From: Plectrocnemia conspersa
Taxonomy: Eukaryota > Arthropoda > Insecta > Trichoptera > Polycentropodidae
Assembly: GCA_009617715.1 (NCBI GenBank)
Contig: VTFK01000371.1
Coordinates: 310,001 to 374,000 of the forward strand
DNA length: 64,000 nucleotides
Reading direction: 5' to 3'
Under the pieces are notes generated by a model. The model saw nothing but the letters and a program-made list of their open reading frames with translations, was not told the origin of the DNA and made no database searches. Positions 26,379 through 40,347 of this stretch are shown piece by piece. Both the position numbers and the translations under genes were made by a program. Within the stretch, counting starts at the first letter, position 1. Each line of letters opens with the position of its first letter.

Positions 26379-27677
26379 TTATAATGGAGCACCCCAATAA
26401 ATGTGTTTTATTTTAAAAAACAGTAAAAATTTGAATAAAAAACTGATCAATGTTGTTCAAAGTGTTTATTTTAAGCTTATATTTAATATTTAGTAGGTCC
26501 ATCCGTAGCATTTATTACAGCTCCAACCCTTCTTGGCATATTGTCACCTAATGATTTGCAAGTGGACGGAGACAATTTTTCTCGCAGCTCAATTTTGGAT
26601 TCGCAATTGTGTTGGACAACCGTTTCTGACTATGTAGGCCATTCTAAAATAATAAACTCTTTGACGCAAGCCGAATCCTGCATTTTAGCTAAGTATGGCA
26701 CGCAGCAATTTCTGTCTGGAATCAGATGGTAGCGTGGTCTGTGCTTGCAAACAAAGTGTATTTCAAAAATAAAATATAAATATCACTATTTATACAACCT
26801 TAGCAAGTGTACAGGTTTGCTGCCATGTAATCCCAGATCATAACGCTTCCGCCAAAATATTTGACTTTGGGTAATACACAAACAACTAGATATTCTTCTC
26901 TGACTTTTCGATACCCATGTATTACACTAGGATACCCACAAACTATCAAAAAATGTTTAAAAAAATATTGTTTTAGAAAGTTTTGAATAAGTTGAGTTTT
27001 TATAATTTTTATATATAACCCAATTTTAATTTAAAATTTTATTTTCAGTTATTTTTATCAGATCAAATCTCGGTGGTTTCATGTTGACTCTAACTTTGGG
27101 TTGTCTCAGGTTTTACAACTTCTGATTTCCATATCATTGAGCTTTCTTATCACCGCGAAAAAACGGATGGCCTTAAGCTTGCAAAGATTTGAAGACATTT
27201 TTCAACGATTTTTGTCTCGCGAACCAACATTTGATCTTCCTAGGCAGTTGATTTTCATTTTTTCAGTTCTTTGTTTTAACTTAGAACCACATTTATTGAA
27301 CTGTTTCAAAGCATTTAAGGCAACGTGTCGTGAACAATTAATATATTTACTAATTTTCAGTCAATAATATATAGTATGCAGATGCAATAAAATTCTAGCT
27401 TAATTTATTTGCAATATTTTGTCATATCTTAAATTTTTATATAATAATCGAAACAAATTAATAATCAGAAATAATGGCGGATTTTACGCAATTGAACATA
27501 GTGGTCACTTAAGCGACACTGAACAATTAGACCTGCAACCCTTTTTTAAAACTCAAGTGAGCAATAATTATTTGCATAGTTCTCAGAACTACGGCTAAAA
27601 CTACCCACTAAAATATTTCGGTCCGACTATGTCCTTGTAAAGGAGTTTCACACCATTTTAAGGGTGTTCCATAATTA
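26379..27677 (-). mobile_element. near full-length, decayed Tc1-type transposon
   Basis: The element is about 1.3 kb, the usual Tc1 length. TA dinucleotides lie at 26377-26378 and 27678-27679. Imperfect inverted ends read TTATAATGGAGCACCC and (right end, inward) TAATTATGGAACACCC. The minus strand carries a transposase with many lesions. GGSVMIWDYMAAN matches the catalytic-core GGSVMVWG block. EFIILEWPT corresponds to the LEWPSQSPDLNPIE block. NMPRRVGAVINATDGPTKY followed by a stop matches the usual Tc1 C-terminus. The N-terminal part, around 27365-27100, is only weakly readable. Confidence 0.88.
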
Positions 27678-27679
27678 TA

Positions 27680-29949
27680 GCCATGACTATATATGATACT
27701 GATATTTGTTATATGCTCACATTAACATTTTTAATTGTGTTACCTGAAAATATAAAATATATTAGTGCCATTTTTATTTTAATTGAATTTATATGTAAAT
27801 GCGTCACAAAGTCATGCGTCACTTTTATAAGAAGTCTCTTGCAATCTAATAATAAATGCGTGTCCACCAAAGAAATATCATTCTTATATTGAATTTATTG
27901 TATTACATTTTCTGATTCTTGGTACAGTGCTTAACCCGAAATCGCACATGAATATGCATCACAACACACCTTAAGAGCGATGCAGTCGCAACACGAAAAA
28001 TGAAGAAGCACCGTAGCATTTTTGTAGCATCGCATTGAATAACGACGTCATGCGAAATTGAATGGGGTGCTTCCTGGTAGGGCGAAAACCTATTTGCAGA
28101 CGACGGTTTGGAGTAGTGGAAACTCAACCGCCGCATTTTCCGGGAAATATTTCCAGCGTTGGTTACAGCTTTCCAGTTTAACGGCGCACAATGGAATTAA
28201 AATTTTTCTATCACGCTGCATTCGAGCCGCGTTCCGCCCTTCTTAATTCAATTTATACCCTGTCTGTTTCTTTTTTTTCAGAATTTTTCCCCACTTTTTT
28301 GGAATTCGCTCTGTAATTGCTCGACTTTGTCCGTTCGAGGGCTCGGCTCGTATATTATTCAGCGCGGAGGAAAACGTTTGCAAAACCCTTGAGCGATTAT
28401 ATCCACACACGAGATGCTGCTTTTCCTATTCGTCGGCCGTCCATTTCCTTATTTTTTCTCTTTTTTCTCCTATATACTTCTCTTTCGTGGTGGAAAATTT
28501 CCATCACAATTTCCCGTCGCTAAAAGCGGCCATTTGTTATAGCGTTATGCAAACGAATGCGTGATTCACAAATAGTACCGTGCCCTTATTAAAAAAATCT
28601 ATTGTAATAGTAAATTGTAAAATTGCAAACTAACCTCACGTAATAACTCACATTTATTTATTTATATAATATACATATTACAATGTATTATCGCATTTTA
28701 AATTAATGAGATAATTCGGTATTATAAAAATTATACTTTCCGAAAACTCACAAAACTTTATAATCATGAAATGTTCCTACATTTCATATTATAAAAAAAT
28801 GATACATCTCTATTAAAAAAAGCTTAAGATTCTTACTATAGAAAATATATTTTAAAATTATATTTCTAAACATTGATTTTTTCTTGATTTTATGCTATAC
28901 GAATTTTTTTTGGAGATGCACTTATTCTTCTATAAATTTCAGTGCATATTTAATGATATTTTAGTGAAGTAAATAACTTATTAATGTGATCGTTATCAAT
29001 TTGCTCACTACAATTATATCTTAATTTAAATATTATACTCTCTCTGGAGCACTTCAAAGTTTATTTAACATTTTGACCCATAACATTTTCTAATTATTAA
29101 TAACTATGTATAATATGTGATAAGCTTGTCAATGAATAATAAAAAGTGGCAAATTTTATAGTTGTAAATGTCGCGTATAATATAATATATATAATACTGT
29201 TAAAATATTTATAAATGACATTTTATTCTATGGTAAAAATGCATTTATAATGAACGTTTGAAATTCTGCCTCAAAAATGCTTAGTTAAAAATCCAAGGAA
29301 TGTTGTCATTTGTAATCGTCGATTCATTAGTTTTTTGCATATTTTAATATGCTTAGATTTTTCACACTACTAAATAAATTATTTGATGATGAAGAGCATG
29401 CAAGTGAAATTATTAAAATATCAATGAAAATCAATCTGTTGCATAACTTTTTCTGTTTAAACCCAAGTCTAACCTAAACATATTTAATTTAAATCTTTGA
29501 TCAAGTCAAGTAGAGTTTTGTTTGAACAAAAATTTGACATTTTACAACTGTTGCAGTGAATATGTTTTTTTAGTGAGATTATTTTCACTTTTACTAACTA
29601 GGCCAATTTCAATTGTATCAAAGAAATTATTTATAATTTTACCGGTCAACATCAGTGAAATTATTTTAATACACTGCGCAGATATTTTGCCAATAACAGG
29701 TGACGCGATACCCTTCAATCTTTTTTTTTGACACGAAATTCGTTGATGGTGTATAGTATTCAACAAGTGGCATAACTGTCAAATAAAGACTACCACTTAT
29801 GTATTTTTTACAGGTTTCACGCGTGTCAAATGATAGTTTAGAATAGCATATAATTTCTATATAAATTATATTTTCACTAGTAAAAATATATATCTATTAA
29901 TCAGTAAAATTATAATTTCTTTGGAAATACACATTTAGTGTTTAACACG
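27680..29949. other. non-coding stretch with a GC-rich patch at about 27900-28560
   Basis: The patch is CpG-bearing. It contains a very strong acceptor-like sequence (TTTCTTTTTTTTCAG, ending 28281), but no open frame and no donor follow closely. Open frames at 27903-28523 on both strands are composition-driven. The remainder is AT-rich with no recognised feature. Confidence 0.4.
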
Positions 29950-31720
29950 TGTGGAATATTTTTCGCTTTTCGCTCAGTCGCTTCCTTCTTCATGTTCTTG
30001 GTCTTCAGTACTGACCATCAAAGAAACTGAGCACTCAGATCTTAAATACGGATTTAATAAATTAAAGACAGGGCGTTTTTCTGGACCTGATTTTTCCCGA
30101 TTTTATTTTGAAGGGTTGCGAAGTCAGTCCCGCTGCTCCTCTAAAATGTATTTATGATCTGATTCTCAAAACATCATCATTTCCTGATCTATGTAAATGC
30201 ACAAAAGTCACCCCTATTCATAAAAAGAGTGACAAATTATATATAAAGAATTATAGACCAGTCGCAGTGTTGTCAGCTCCTGCTAAATTATTTGAAATAA
30301 TTATTTATAAATATCTCTATAATCACTTTCGGCAAGTTCTGTTCGACCAACAGCACGGGTATCGTCCTGCCCGTTCCACTGTTACTAACCTTCTGTCGTT
30401 CACCAAAACGGTGACAACTTCTCTCGATGCGGGAATTCAAGTAGACGTCGTGTATACAGATTTTGAGAAAGCCTTTGACAAAGTTTGTCATAGGTTATTA
30501 TTAAATAAATTGTCGAACCTCGGTTGCTCAGATAATTAAACTCGGTTATTCTCGAGCTATTTAAGCAATCGTAGACAGTTTGTAACCTATGGTGGACGAT
30601 TGTCAAAAGAATATTTTACCCCTTCGGGGGTTCCTCAAGGATCCAATCTGGGACCTCTGTTTTTTGTGTTATTTATTAATGACATAAATACAGCAATTAA
30701 AAATTCAAGTTTTCTTCGGTACGCAGATGATTTAAAATTATATAAATGCATTCGATCTGTTGTGGACTCCTTCTCTCTACAAAGTGATTTGGACTCTCTG
30801 TGGAGATGGGCTTCCATTAACCGTCTGCCCTTTAGTGTCGGAAAGTGCCATACCGTGTCCTTTTCTCGATCCCGTTCGCCATCAGCTTATTTCTACCATC
30901 TCGGTGGTAACATTTTGACTAGAGAAACTTCCACAAAAGATCTCGAAATCACTTTCGAGAGCAAATGGAGGTTCTCTCTACACATACACGACGTCTGTGA
31001 TAAATCTTCCAAGATGCTCGGCTTTGTTATGAGGAATGCCTTTCACTTTGACAATCCGCCAGTTATTCGCATCCTCTATGACACCTTAGTTCGTAGCATT
31101 CTTAAATCGGCATCTATAATTTGGAATCCCCGAATAGCCAAATATTCCCTTTTAATGGAAAAAATTTAAAAAAGGTATTAAAGATACCTTTACAAAAGGA
31201 CATTTGGTTATTATCCGTACTTATATCCCAGCGCCTTTCTTTTAGGAGCGTTGGGATATGATTTGCTGAGTTCTCGCAGAAAGCTGTATGTCGCTAAGCA
31301 TTTTTTTAAATTACTAAAAGGTGCTGTCGACAATCCAGCTATTCTCGAGAAATTCCAGTTTTGGGTTCCGGAACATTTTCGAGAATCACGATCGAGACCT
31401 CTTTTGATGGCCGTTAGGGCTGGGACATCCGCACTTGCCGACTCACCTATAGCTGTGGCCATCCGGCTCCTTAATACGCTGGTATTACATATTGACCTAT
31501 TTAATGTTAGCTACGAGGATCTGATCCAGTTTATATCATTTAATTTTATTATTTTATAATTTTTTTATGTTTAAGTATTGTTATATATTATTTATGTATA
31601 TATACGTTTTTTTTATGTTTTATAAATTTAAAATTTGTTTTCGACCATCGTGGCGCATTGGGGTAATCTGTTAGGTCACGATGGTCTTAATTTAATCTAA
31701 AAAATAAAATAAAATAAAAT
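29950..31720 (+). pseudogene. family A non-LTR retrotransposon, 5'-truncated copy 1
   Basis: A CR1/Jockey-type reverse transcriptase reads in one frame from 30108 to 31559, with stops at 30537, 31167 and 31179. A frameshift near 30100 separates an upstream piece (LKTGRFSGPD). Motifs in order: KVTPIHKK, NYRPVAVLSAPAKLFE, QQHGYRPARSTVTNL, VYTDFEKAFDK, GVPQGSNLGP, YADD (30720-30731), then the C-terminal SRPLLMAVRAGTSALADSP. The endonuclease and ORF1 are missing. The 3' UTR ends in an 11-bp hairpin (31643-31686, one G-U pair) and an (AAAAT)n tail. The protein is otherwise well kept, so the insertion is relatively recent. No target duplication was convincing. Confidence 0.9.
31643..31686 (+). repeat. 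3'-terminal hairpin of family A LINE copy 1
   Basis: Stem GACCATCGTGG pairs with TCACGATGGTC, with one G-U pair. The 22-nt loop starts CGCATTGGGG and ends CTGTTAGG. It lies just before the A-rich tail, the position where stringent LINE reverse transcriptases recognise their RNA. Confidence 0.85.
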
Positions 31721-34700
31721 AAAAATATACACAAACAAATTTGACATATAATTTTATTTAAAAGGATTTTTCATTTTATATTTTTGCAATCAGACATAAC
31801 ATTTTTTGAGCTCTGTAATGGACGATTTTATTGTTCTATTTTCACAATGTCTGATAAACGATAATCAATTTACTTTCTTATAATTTTTTAGTAACATTTA
31901 TATTGGTTCTAAATAAATGTTAAAAGATTTTACTAATGAAGGTCGCATTTTTATATATTTTCACAACAACTTATGAAACAGAATTGATATAAAACAAACA
32001 TAATAAAAATATTTAGGCGAACACAAATACAGGGAAAAAACAAGTATATATTTATAAACTTTATTCGATACTTTAGGTATCCACTCAATTCAGAAAGCTT
32101 TATTCCGCGTTTTCGCTCTAATTGACTCTCGTTATAGACAAGAGCTCGACACCAGCGCATAATACAATAATCGCACACTTTGTCAATTTAATTTCGCAAT
32201 CCATATTTCGCATATCTCGTCGCAATTATTTGTACGTACGTTTTCGATATGAATTCATTATCGGCGCTCACATCCCGAGCAACTAATTAAAATTTCATAC
32301 CGTTTTAACGATGTCAATTCGCCCCACGGCCCATTAGTCGAGCAAAGCCAGGAGGCTAGTTCGAATTTTATTTAACTGCTCAAAGTGCTCTGTGCTGACT
32401 GTTGTATGTACTGAAAATTTTGCCAGACCACGCCCAGCTCGCTACAGCTGTGTAAAATAACCGTTAATGACGCGAGACAAATTAAATACAGTGAGTTTTA
32501 TTTTTTACTACATTAAAATTTACGCGATGTGGTCATAACGTATCTAAATTTGTTGATGTGTGATACTTTGGATTATCCGACAGCAAGTATTTTGGATTGT
32601 CATTGTTCATGACTTTTAATACTAGAAAGAGTCATCAAATCGAATATTAGTGTAACGCTAAAGCATTTAATAACATATGATTCACATACCTGCACTTTTT
32701 TTATGCTGACGATTTTATAATATCTATTAAAATAAATTTTGATTTGTTTATGCTATCAATATATTTTATATAGATTATTAAAATATTATTTGATTAAAAC
32801 TTGTAATGTTAAAGCATATTAACCATACTTTTATTTAGCAAAATAAGAAATACTTCGAATTTTGCGACCGAATGAGTGTGATTTTGCAGCCAAAATAGAC
32901 ACGGCAGCAGTTGCTAACGGTTTATTTTAAAGGCATTTATTAATAACCACATATATATGGAATAGATGTAGCTCAGTGTCGAAAAATCAGGTCTTGAAGG
33001 TCTGAGAGTCTTTGCTGGAGTATCGCGTTGAATTATTGTCGGCTGTGATTTGTCGTGATGTTCCTGAACGATCCGCTGATATGCTGCTTAGTGTCTCTGA
33101 TCAAAGCTCTGCGTCTTCCACCGTCTGTCTGTCTGCTTTTCCATAACCAAATATCGCATGTTATATTTCTGATTCGATACAACTCTGGTTAATCACAGAT
33201 GAAAATGTGAGAACGAGGAAGATAAAAGTGAAACGTCTAGATGGCCGATCCCGTGATCATTACCAAAAAATGGGAGAAATAACAATAGTACTTGCGCAAG
33301 GTATCTATCGCGCATCCTTTCCAAATAAAGAGTAGTTTTTATGAGTGATTTAGAGTAAATAATGTTTTAGAACGGATGTGCTAATAATATTTTAGTTAAT
33401 AACAATTTTTAACGCAATTGTTTAATCCCGAAATATCTCTTTCTGATCTTTATCCTATTAAAGACCTTACTTTCGAACACAGTTAATATTTTTTTTATTT
33501 GATTGAATTGCTTATTAAAATGGCTTCTAAATTACTTGTGTATATAGTTGAGACCGCTTCATAAATAATTATAAACAGTACTTTGCATAATAACATAATA
33601 AAATCTCTCAAAATTAAGATAAAATTTTATTCTATATTAAATTGTAATTTAAATTATTTATTTCTTATAAAATAATTTTATATAATCTCTTAAACTTTTT
33701 TTATTTTTGTATGATTATTATGTATGTTTTTTTCTTTTCGTTTAGCTTTTACAAGTGTCTATTTTTACTAAAAAATCACACCCCTTTGGCCTTAAAACTC
33801 AAAAAATGCATTAATTTAAAAATATTTATCTAAAGATTTGGGATTCTTGAAACATTTTTTTTACTATTGAGAAATATTTTTAATGTTGTTTTGTGCTTAT
33901 ATTTAATTATTTACAAACCTTTAAGGGTTTTGACATAACGCTTCTAGAATGCTAGCTTGTAGTATTGTGCTTGAATCGATTATGATGTATTTTACCTTCA
34001 AATATCAGTTTCCTATTTATGTGTGGATATGAAACTGTTTTTTTTCTTATATGATATTCACACATTTATTATTAGTTGACATCAGAACCCTAGACGTTTA
34101 AAGGGTTTCGAAAATCTGTTTACTTTTCGTATTTTTGGTTTGCTGGCAATCAATATTTAGCAAATAGACTAATTCAAAATAAAGTTTTAAACTATCACAT
34201 AATATTAATAAATGATGAAAAATAATTTCTGTACTCATATATAACTAAAAAAATTGGCTGATAGTTTCTAAAATGTGGCAATTGTAAACAAGGTGGGTCT
34301 CTGCAGTTGAATTTATTAAATTTATTAAGTATTTGTTACATAGTTATACAATGTTATAAATGAGATCGGTGAACGAAGCGCCGCCGGTCGTCGTATTCTC
34401 GTCGTAGTCGTAAGATAAATAAAGTTTCTCTTGCTGCCGCCACGTCAGTGTTGCCATAGTGCTGCCTAGCTTTTCGACAAATTAAGTTCCCCTTACCCCC
34501 TTAAAAAAATCTTTACACTCTAAGTTACTAAGTCTTGGAGAAAATTAATTTTGTCACAATTTCAACCTATTATAATAAACTTTTAAGTGTAATATTTTAT
34601 GACTAAAAGTTTATTAAAAATTACAACAATTTTTATTTATTTTGGTCTAAGCTACCAAAAATACGATTTACACAACTAGCCATATTTTTAGTAAATTGCC

Positions 34701-34806
34701 CTGAAACATGTTCGTGATTTTTAATTAAAAAAAAAAACGCTACTAATCTGCAAATAAAACATCTGCAAATATAAACATCTTACCTAATTACTATCAAAGT
34801 AAATAT
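31721..34806. other. AT-rich stretch with three GC-richer patches
   Basis: Patches lie at about 32060-32480, 32960-33330 and 34365-34500. The last includes AATAAAGTTTCTCTTGCTGC, reminiscent of the poly(A)-signal part of an LTR or a 3' UTR, but I cannot define boundaries. No gene or coding exon recognised. Confidence 0.35.
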
Positions 34807-35082
34807 TTGTATGTTAATTTGATTTTATATTTAGATACATATATATATGTATTTAGATTTATCTTATTTTTTTATATTGCTACATTTCATAAATTCAATA
34901 TTATTTACTTGACTTTAAAAATATTCTTAATGCATTAAACATTAAACGCATAAATGTTAATTTAATTTTATATTTAAATACATATATGTATTTATATTTA
35001 ACTTATTTTTTTGATATTGATACATTTGATAAATTCAATACTGAAAATATTCTCAACAATATATTAAAAACATTAAACGCAT
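34807..35082. repeat. tandem duplication, unit about 140 bp
   Basis: 34807-34951 and 34952-35082 align end to end. Both run from a TATGTTAATTT/AATGTTAATTT start, through ATACATATATATGTATTTA and TCATAAATTCAATA (or its TGATAAATTCAATA variant), to CATTAAACGCAT. The open frame at 34986-35177 is a by-product of AT-rich sequence. Confidence 0.7.
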
Positions 35083-37540
35083 TATGTCGTAAAAACATAC
35101 AATATATGCGCAACATTAAAGCAAAAATGTATATAAAAATATGGTTAATACGCAATTACGTATACATAAATATTTAAAAAAACTCTATATGTTTCTTGTA
35201 TAATAAGTGCGAATTTCAAAGCACTGAACAATAACATATGGAAGCCGACTATAAAAGGAAAATGTAATCAAAGGGAAAGAAACAGGAAACGTATTATATA
35301 AGTCTATAAAGGGTATAGTATTACAGAAACATTTTTTATCGATAAAAAAAGGTCATGTCGTACATAAAGAGTGACATTAATTAATTGTAGAAGTAAAGCA
35401 ATGTTTCTAGTTTGATGTGCCCATAAATGTTGTGTTTTTCTATTTTTTTTACAATGGAAAAGATATATTTTTGCACTAAAATATATTTTATTAATGCTGA
35501 TTAAAATATAAGCTAGACTATATCTTACACATCGTTCCTTTATTAATGAGGATTGCAATCTATAATCAGCACGGATTTTTTCACTTTTATCATCCAACTA
35601 CTCGATCGATTTGAGCTCCTCTGTATATTAAATATCTATTCGCATATTTCAATTTTTTGCATACACGTATTCAGTACGTTAGATAATTTAATATAACAAT
35701 ATTTAATTATTATTATTATAATAATTAAAAGTCAGACTTTTTCACTTTGAACGCTCATATGTTTTAATCTGTTATTCTATAAAAAGAAATAAACTCAGTA
35801 GAGTTAAGTTTGAAAGTATAAAAAATAGCCGGATGGATTTTAATTTATATAGTCGTTATAACATACATTGTATACGTATCCATCTACATACATATGTACA
35901 TATATAGAAATATAAATTACTGCATTCGTCACGGTACAATAATATATTACGTCACGTATACACACACATGCATGTGTACATAAACTCATAAATGGTAATT
36001 TACTTTCCGTGTACACTATTACTGAGGTTAATATTTTCACAGCTTTGTTCGCATGTAATATACACATTGTCACGTGCGATTATGCGAATCAACGCGATTG
36101 TGACTCAAACCTTGCATTTTAATACATAATAACAAATAAATATATGTATATGACTGTTACATGTATGTAAAAATATATTATATAATCAATACTGTATGTT
36201 ACATTAAACTAAATTATGTTTATTGTCTAGTGTAAATAGTTAAATACGAAAAAAACGTATTTATAAAAATAAACACTTGTAGGTGATTCAAAATATTTTA
36301 GACGAAACGTTGAGTCAATATTTCGGCAGCAATGGTCCTTACATCGGCATGCCTTTGTCCCAACATTTTATATATTATCTCTACATCTGCCACTCGTGTT
36401 CTTGTTATTTATTTTGTTTGTGTCTTTCATATTGTATAAGATAAATTTAGGCGGTTTTATTAAACATTTTTTTTTAAAACCAGAAGCCATTACTTGAATT
36501 TCATACAGCTATCATTGCGTTTATTTAAATAATGAATATTTATTGCTAAAATTAATTTAATGATTTTTTAAAACATAGTAGTGCCCACTAAACCTTCTTT
36601 ACTGAAATTTTATTACTTGCCTTTCAGTCTGCGATGCAGCAATTTGAGTGTACGCTGTACAATTAGCTCTAGATATATATATTTCACTCCTTGGAATTTA
36701 TTTTCAATGTAATATTTCCACTAGGAAACATAAAATCAATTTTCTTTTCTGGAATATTGGTCGAATATCGTGCTTTACCAAGACCCTTCTGATCTTTTTG
36801 TGACCCCTCGAATAAACGACAGGAATGCGTGTCTATTGTATTGCTTTTCGGATTTCTTTTAAGGTTTGAATTTAAACTTTAAGGTGCTCTTTGTCAGCTA
36901 TAGCTCTAAAATGTTATCATAATTGTATAGTATTCAAATTAGTCAGTAACGCTAACATCATAACTGATTTTTAAGTTGCCAAATAATATGTATATTATGA
37001 CAATCTAAGTTAGTATTTTTTTAATAAATCTGATATAAACTACTAAATAAATATTGGATATACATCAAATAGCTCTCAGCACATCTAATCAAGTTGGCTA
37101 AGAAAATAAATACATTTATACGACAAACTTAAACAACAAGATAATAGATCAAATAAACATCCTATATTAGATTTATGACTTCCAAGAAGTCTAAGAGTTA
37201 ACCTACTTTTGCGCTAATATTTACGAACTGAAGCTGAGAAATCACATAAAATAAAATGTTTTCAAAATCATATGCTACATAATTTATTTACAATTATAAC
37301 ATTAGAGTTTATCTTAATTTATTTTAATGAAATAATATATATTAATATAGTTAGACTTTTTATTTACCGAAGATTAAGTTTTTAATATTCTTAATTGAAT
37401 ATTTGACTTTCTCAGTAGGTCTATTAAGGCTAAAAAATGTTTATATCACCCCATTTAAAATACGATGCTGGGCAAGTATATATTTTTAATGAAATAGCTG
37501 TTAATACTATAACGATTTTACCTGGAAAGGCTTGCAATAA
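35083..37540. other. AT-rich non-coding stretch
   Basis: No gene or repeat recognised. Frames at 35304-35597 and 35840-36073 have no known domain. Confidence 0.45.
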
Positions 37541-39165
37541 TAATTTAATTTAATTTTGAGATCCTCTTGTTTTCCAGAATTGTGGAAATGTTCAAAAGTC
37601 ACTCCGATTCATAAAAAGGGTCCCAAATCTCAGATTGACAATTACAGGCCAATAGCTTTGATCTCATCACCTGCAAAATTATTTGAAATTGTTTTGCATA
37701 AATACATTTTTAATCATTGCAGGTGTATGCTTCTCGACCAACAACATGGTTTCCGTAAATCTCGATCCACTGTCACTAATTTAATGGTTTTGTCTAACTA
37801 TGTTTCAAAATCATTGGACTCTGGTGTACAAGTGGACGCCATATACACAGATTTTAAAAAAGCATTTGATAAAGTTAACCATGCTTTACTTGTAAAAAGG
37901 TTATCTAATTTCGAGTTTTCTGAAGATCTCATAAATCTATTCTCAAATTACTTGACCAATAGATATCAATTCGTCAAGTATAATAACTCTTTTTCAGAAT
38001 GATATAAGACCCCTACTGGAGTACCTCAAGGATCCAATTTGGGTCCATTGTTGTTTTTATTGTTCATTAATGACATAGAAACAGCAATAGAGCATTCAGA
38101 TTTTTTATTATATGCAGATGACTTGAAAATTTACAAGAAAATGCATTCGATTTCTGATTCCCTCGACCTACAGGAGGATCTCAACTCTATATGGAAATGG
38201 GCTTGCTATAACCAATTGCCTTTCAGTGTAAAGAAATGTCACACAATTTCATTTTCAATATCATTAACGCCGGCAAAATATTCATACCATCTAGGCGGAT
38301 ATTTTCTGGAAAGGTTTTCTTCAACTAAGGATTTAGGAGTGACTTTCGAAGAACGTTGGAAATTTAGCCTGCACATTGCAGAGACTCATAGCAAATCCTT
38401 AAAAATGCTCGGTTTTATCTTGAGAAATGCGCGTTACTTCAGGAATACTGTAGTATTGCGCACTCTTTATGATACTCTAGTCCGCAGCATACTAGAAACT
38501 AGCTCCATCATTTGGATCCCAGGCGTAATGAATCAATGTAATGAATTGAAGCTGGAAAAAGTACAACGTAAATTTCTTCGATATTTATACTTGAAGGAAT
38601 ACGGGTATTATCCGTTCTTGTTTCCCAGTGCTTTTATTTTGGGAGCCCTGGGATACGTTTCTTTGTCGACTCGCAGAAATGTTTATGTAATTAAACACTT
38701 CTGTAAATTGCTCAAGGGCATCGTAGACAATCCTTCAGTGCTCGAGCAGCTTTAAATGTGGGCTCCTGAAGGTGGTTATAGTTCTCGGTCGCGTCCACTA
38801 TTCTTGCCTGTAAAGTCTAGAACTGGAGCACTTGCCAACTCTTCTCTGGCTAAGGCTATTCATCTGCTCAATTCTGTCCATAGAAATATTGACATTTTCT
38901 CTTGCACATATGGAGTTTTGGTTCAGTTCGTATGGGACAATGCACACCTGTTGAGGTGATTTGTGTCTGTTGTTTTGTCTTGTTTTTTGTGTTTTTACTC
39001 ATATGCTTTGAGTGTGTGTGTGATTGTGCGTATGTGAAGTTGTATGTATGCATGCTGTATATTTGTATGTATTATGATGTATTTGTACTTTTGACTATCG
39101 TGACGCATTGGGTTTGCCTGTTAGGTCACGATGGTTATAATTTTAATAAATAAATAAATAAAATT
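37541..39165 (+). pseudogene. family A non-LTR retrotransposon, 5'-truncated copy 2
   Basis: A single reading frame runs from about 37544 to 38959, with nonsense codons at 38000-38002 (TGA) and 38753-38755 (TAA). Motifs: KVTPIHKKG, NYRPIALISSPAKLFE, QQHGFRKSRSTVTNL, YTDFKKAFDK, GVPQGSNLGPLLFLLFIND, YADD (38111-38122), LEKVQRKFLRYLYLKEYGYY and the C-terminal SRPLFLPVKSRTGALANS. The copy begins inside the RT domain, so it is more truncated than copy 1. The protein differs clearly from copy 1, so the two are separate subfamilies. The 3' end has the hairpin at 39093-39136 and an (AAAT)n tail. Confidence 0.9.
39093..39136 (+). repeat. 3'-terminal hairpin of family A LINE copy 2
   Basis: Stem GACTATCGTGA pairs with TCACGATGGTT with two G-U pairs. 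The loop is again 22 nt, starts CGCATTGGG and ends CTGTTAGG. Stem bases differ from copy 1 while pairing is kept. Confidence 0.85.
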
Positions 39166-40339
39166 TCATGATTCTTATAAATTAAAAAAGTCCTTGCTTT
39201 TTTGTATATAATATTAAATTAATAATTTAAAAGATCGTTTCTTTATCTAATCAGTCATATAATAGATTCACCTGCCGAAGTACCGTTTTCACAGTTAAAA
39301 ATTTAATCTAAACGGCGGTGCAACGCGGTCCATAAACACGGGTTAACGGCGGATTCATTTAGCAGTTCAAAGATATTACCGTAAAAGTTTATTACCAACT
39401 ATTTAGCGATTCTGGTGCGCGGTTTTAACGGCACAATCATCCAGATAGTGCATGGAAGATGGCGACGCCTAGACGTACACATAAATATGTACCCAAGTAC
39501 CAATGTACATGCAAAAGCCGTTTTCCACGGTCGATAAATATATAGGATATGAGAAATTTTAAGCATTAGCGTAATTTTGACGAAGGGCGAATTTCAAAAT
39601 TTCGAAATACGACGCGAGAATGGTTGGAATTCTCGCGAATTTATCGCACGAGTGATATCGTCAAATTTTTGCATAGTCGACGATCTACTATCGGCGTTAT
39701 TAATTGTTAATGGTAAAAAGTAATAGTGCTGCTATTTTTCAATGTAAATTTACGTTTTAAGGATTGTGTTTATTATTAAATAACCTTAGAAACGAGCATT
39801 TATCATAATTTAAGGCTGTGTATAGGGAATTGATAAATTTAATTTGGGAAAGGAAGACGAAAACTGTCTAAGTTACGATTCGCATATAGCACCACATTAA
39901 TAGCTAACAACTAGGATTAAGACCTAGATATGTAGCGAGTGACAGCGGGTACCGACATATACTACGTATTAACCAAGGGTTGTTTAAATTATTGTCCCCC
40001 CGAAATTTCTATCCGACATACTGCTCTTTTAAAATACAGGACAGACATTTCTGCTTTAAATTTACTAACCCCTCCACAATCACTGTTAACAGTAAATAAA
40101 AAATACATTTTACGGTATTCATAAAATTAACATTGCTATTTCTGAAATGCTTTAACTAAGCTCTCAGATTGCCCAATAAATATGCTAGAAACCAACAAAA
40201 AAAAAACTTTATATTATTTTAGACTGTTGCTAACGATTTATAGTGTATATTAAAAATTCTAATAGATTTTTTTTGATTCAATAATAAAAGTTGGGTAAAA
40301 ATGGCAGTGATTATAAAAAAATAAAACCCTTAAAATATA
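39166..40339. other. non-coding stretch with a GC-richer patch at about 39270-39720
   Basis: No gene recognised. The last base, with the next seven, forms the left 8-bp target copy of the hAT that follows. Confidence 0.45.
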
Positions 40340-40347
40340 CTGTAGAT

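Noticed and set aside
27720..27760. Minus-strand juxtaposed acceptor/donor (TATTTTCAG|GTAACA)
   Set aside because: The tract before the AG is A-rich and the donor is weak; not comparable with the two plus-strand sites.
28257..28300. Very strong acceptor-like sequence TTTCTTTTTTTTCAG
   Set aside because: No donor or open frame follows at a sensible distance and the base after the AG does not start a donor, so neither an exon nor a ratchet site is supported.
29930..31740. Target-site duplication for LINE copy 1 (ATACACA words on both flanks)
   Set aside because: The match is only about seven AT-rich bases with mismatches nearby; not convincing.
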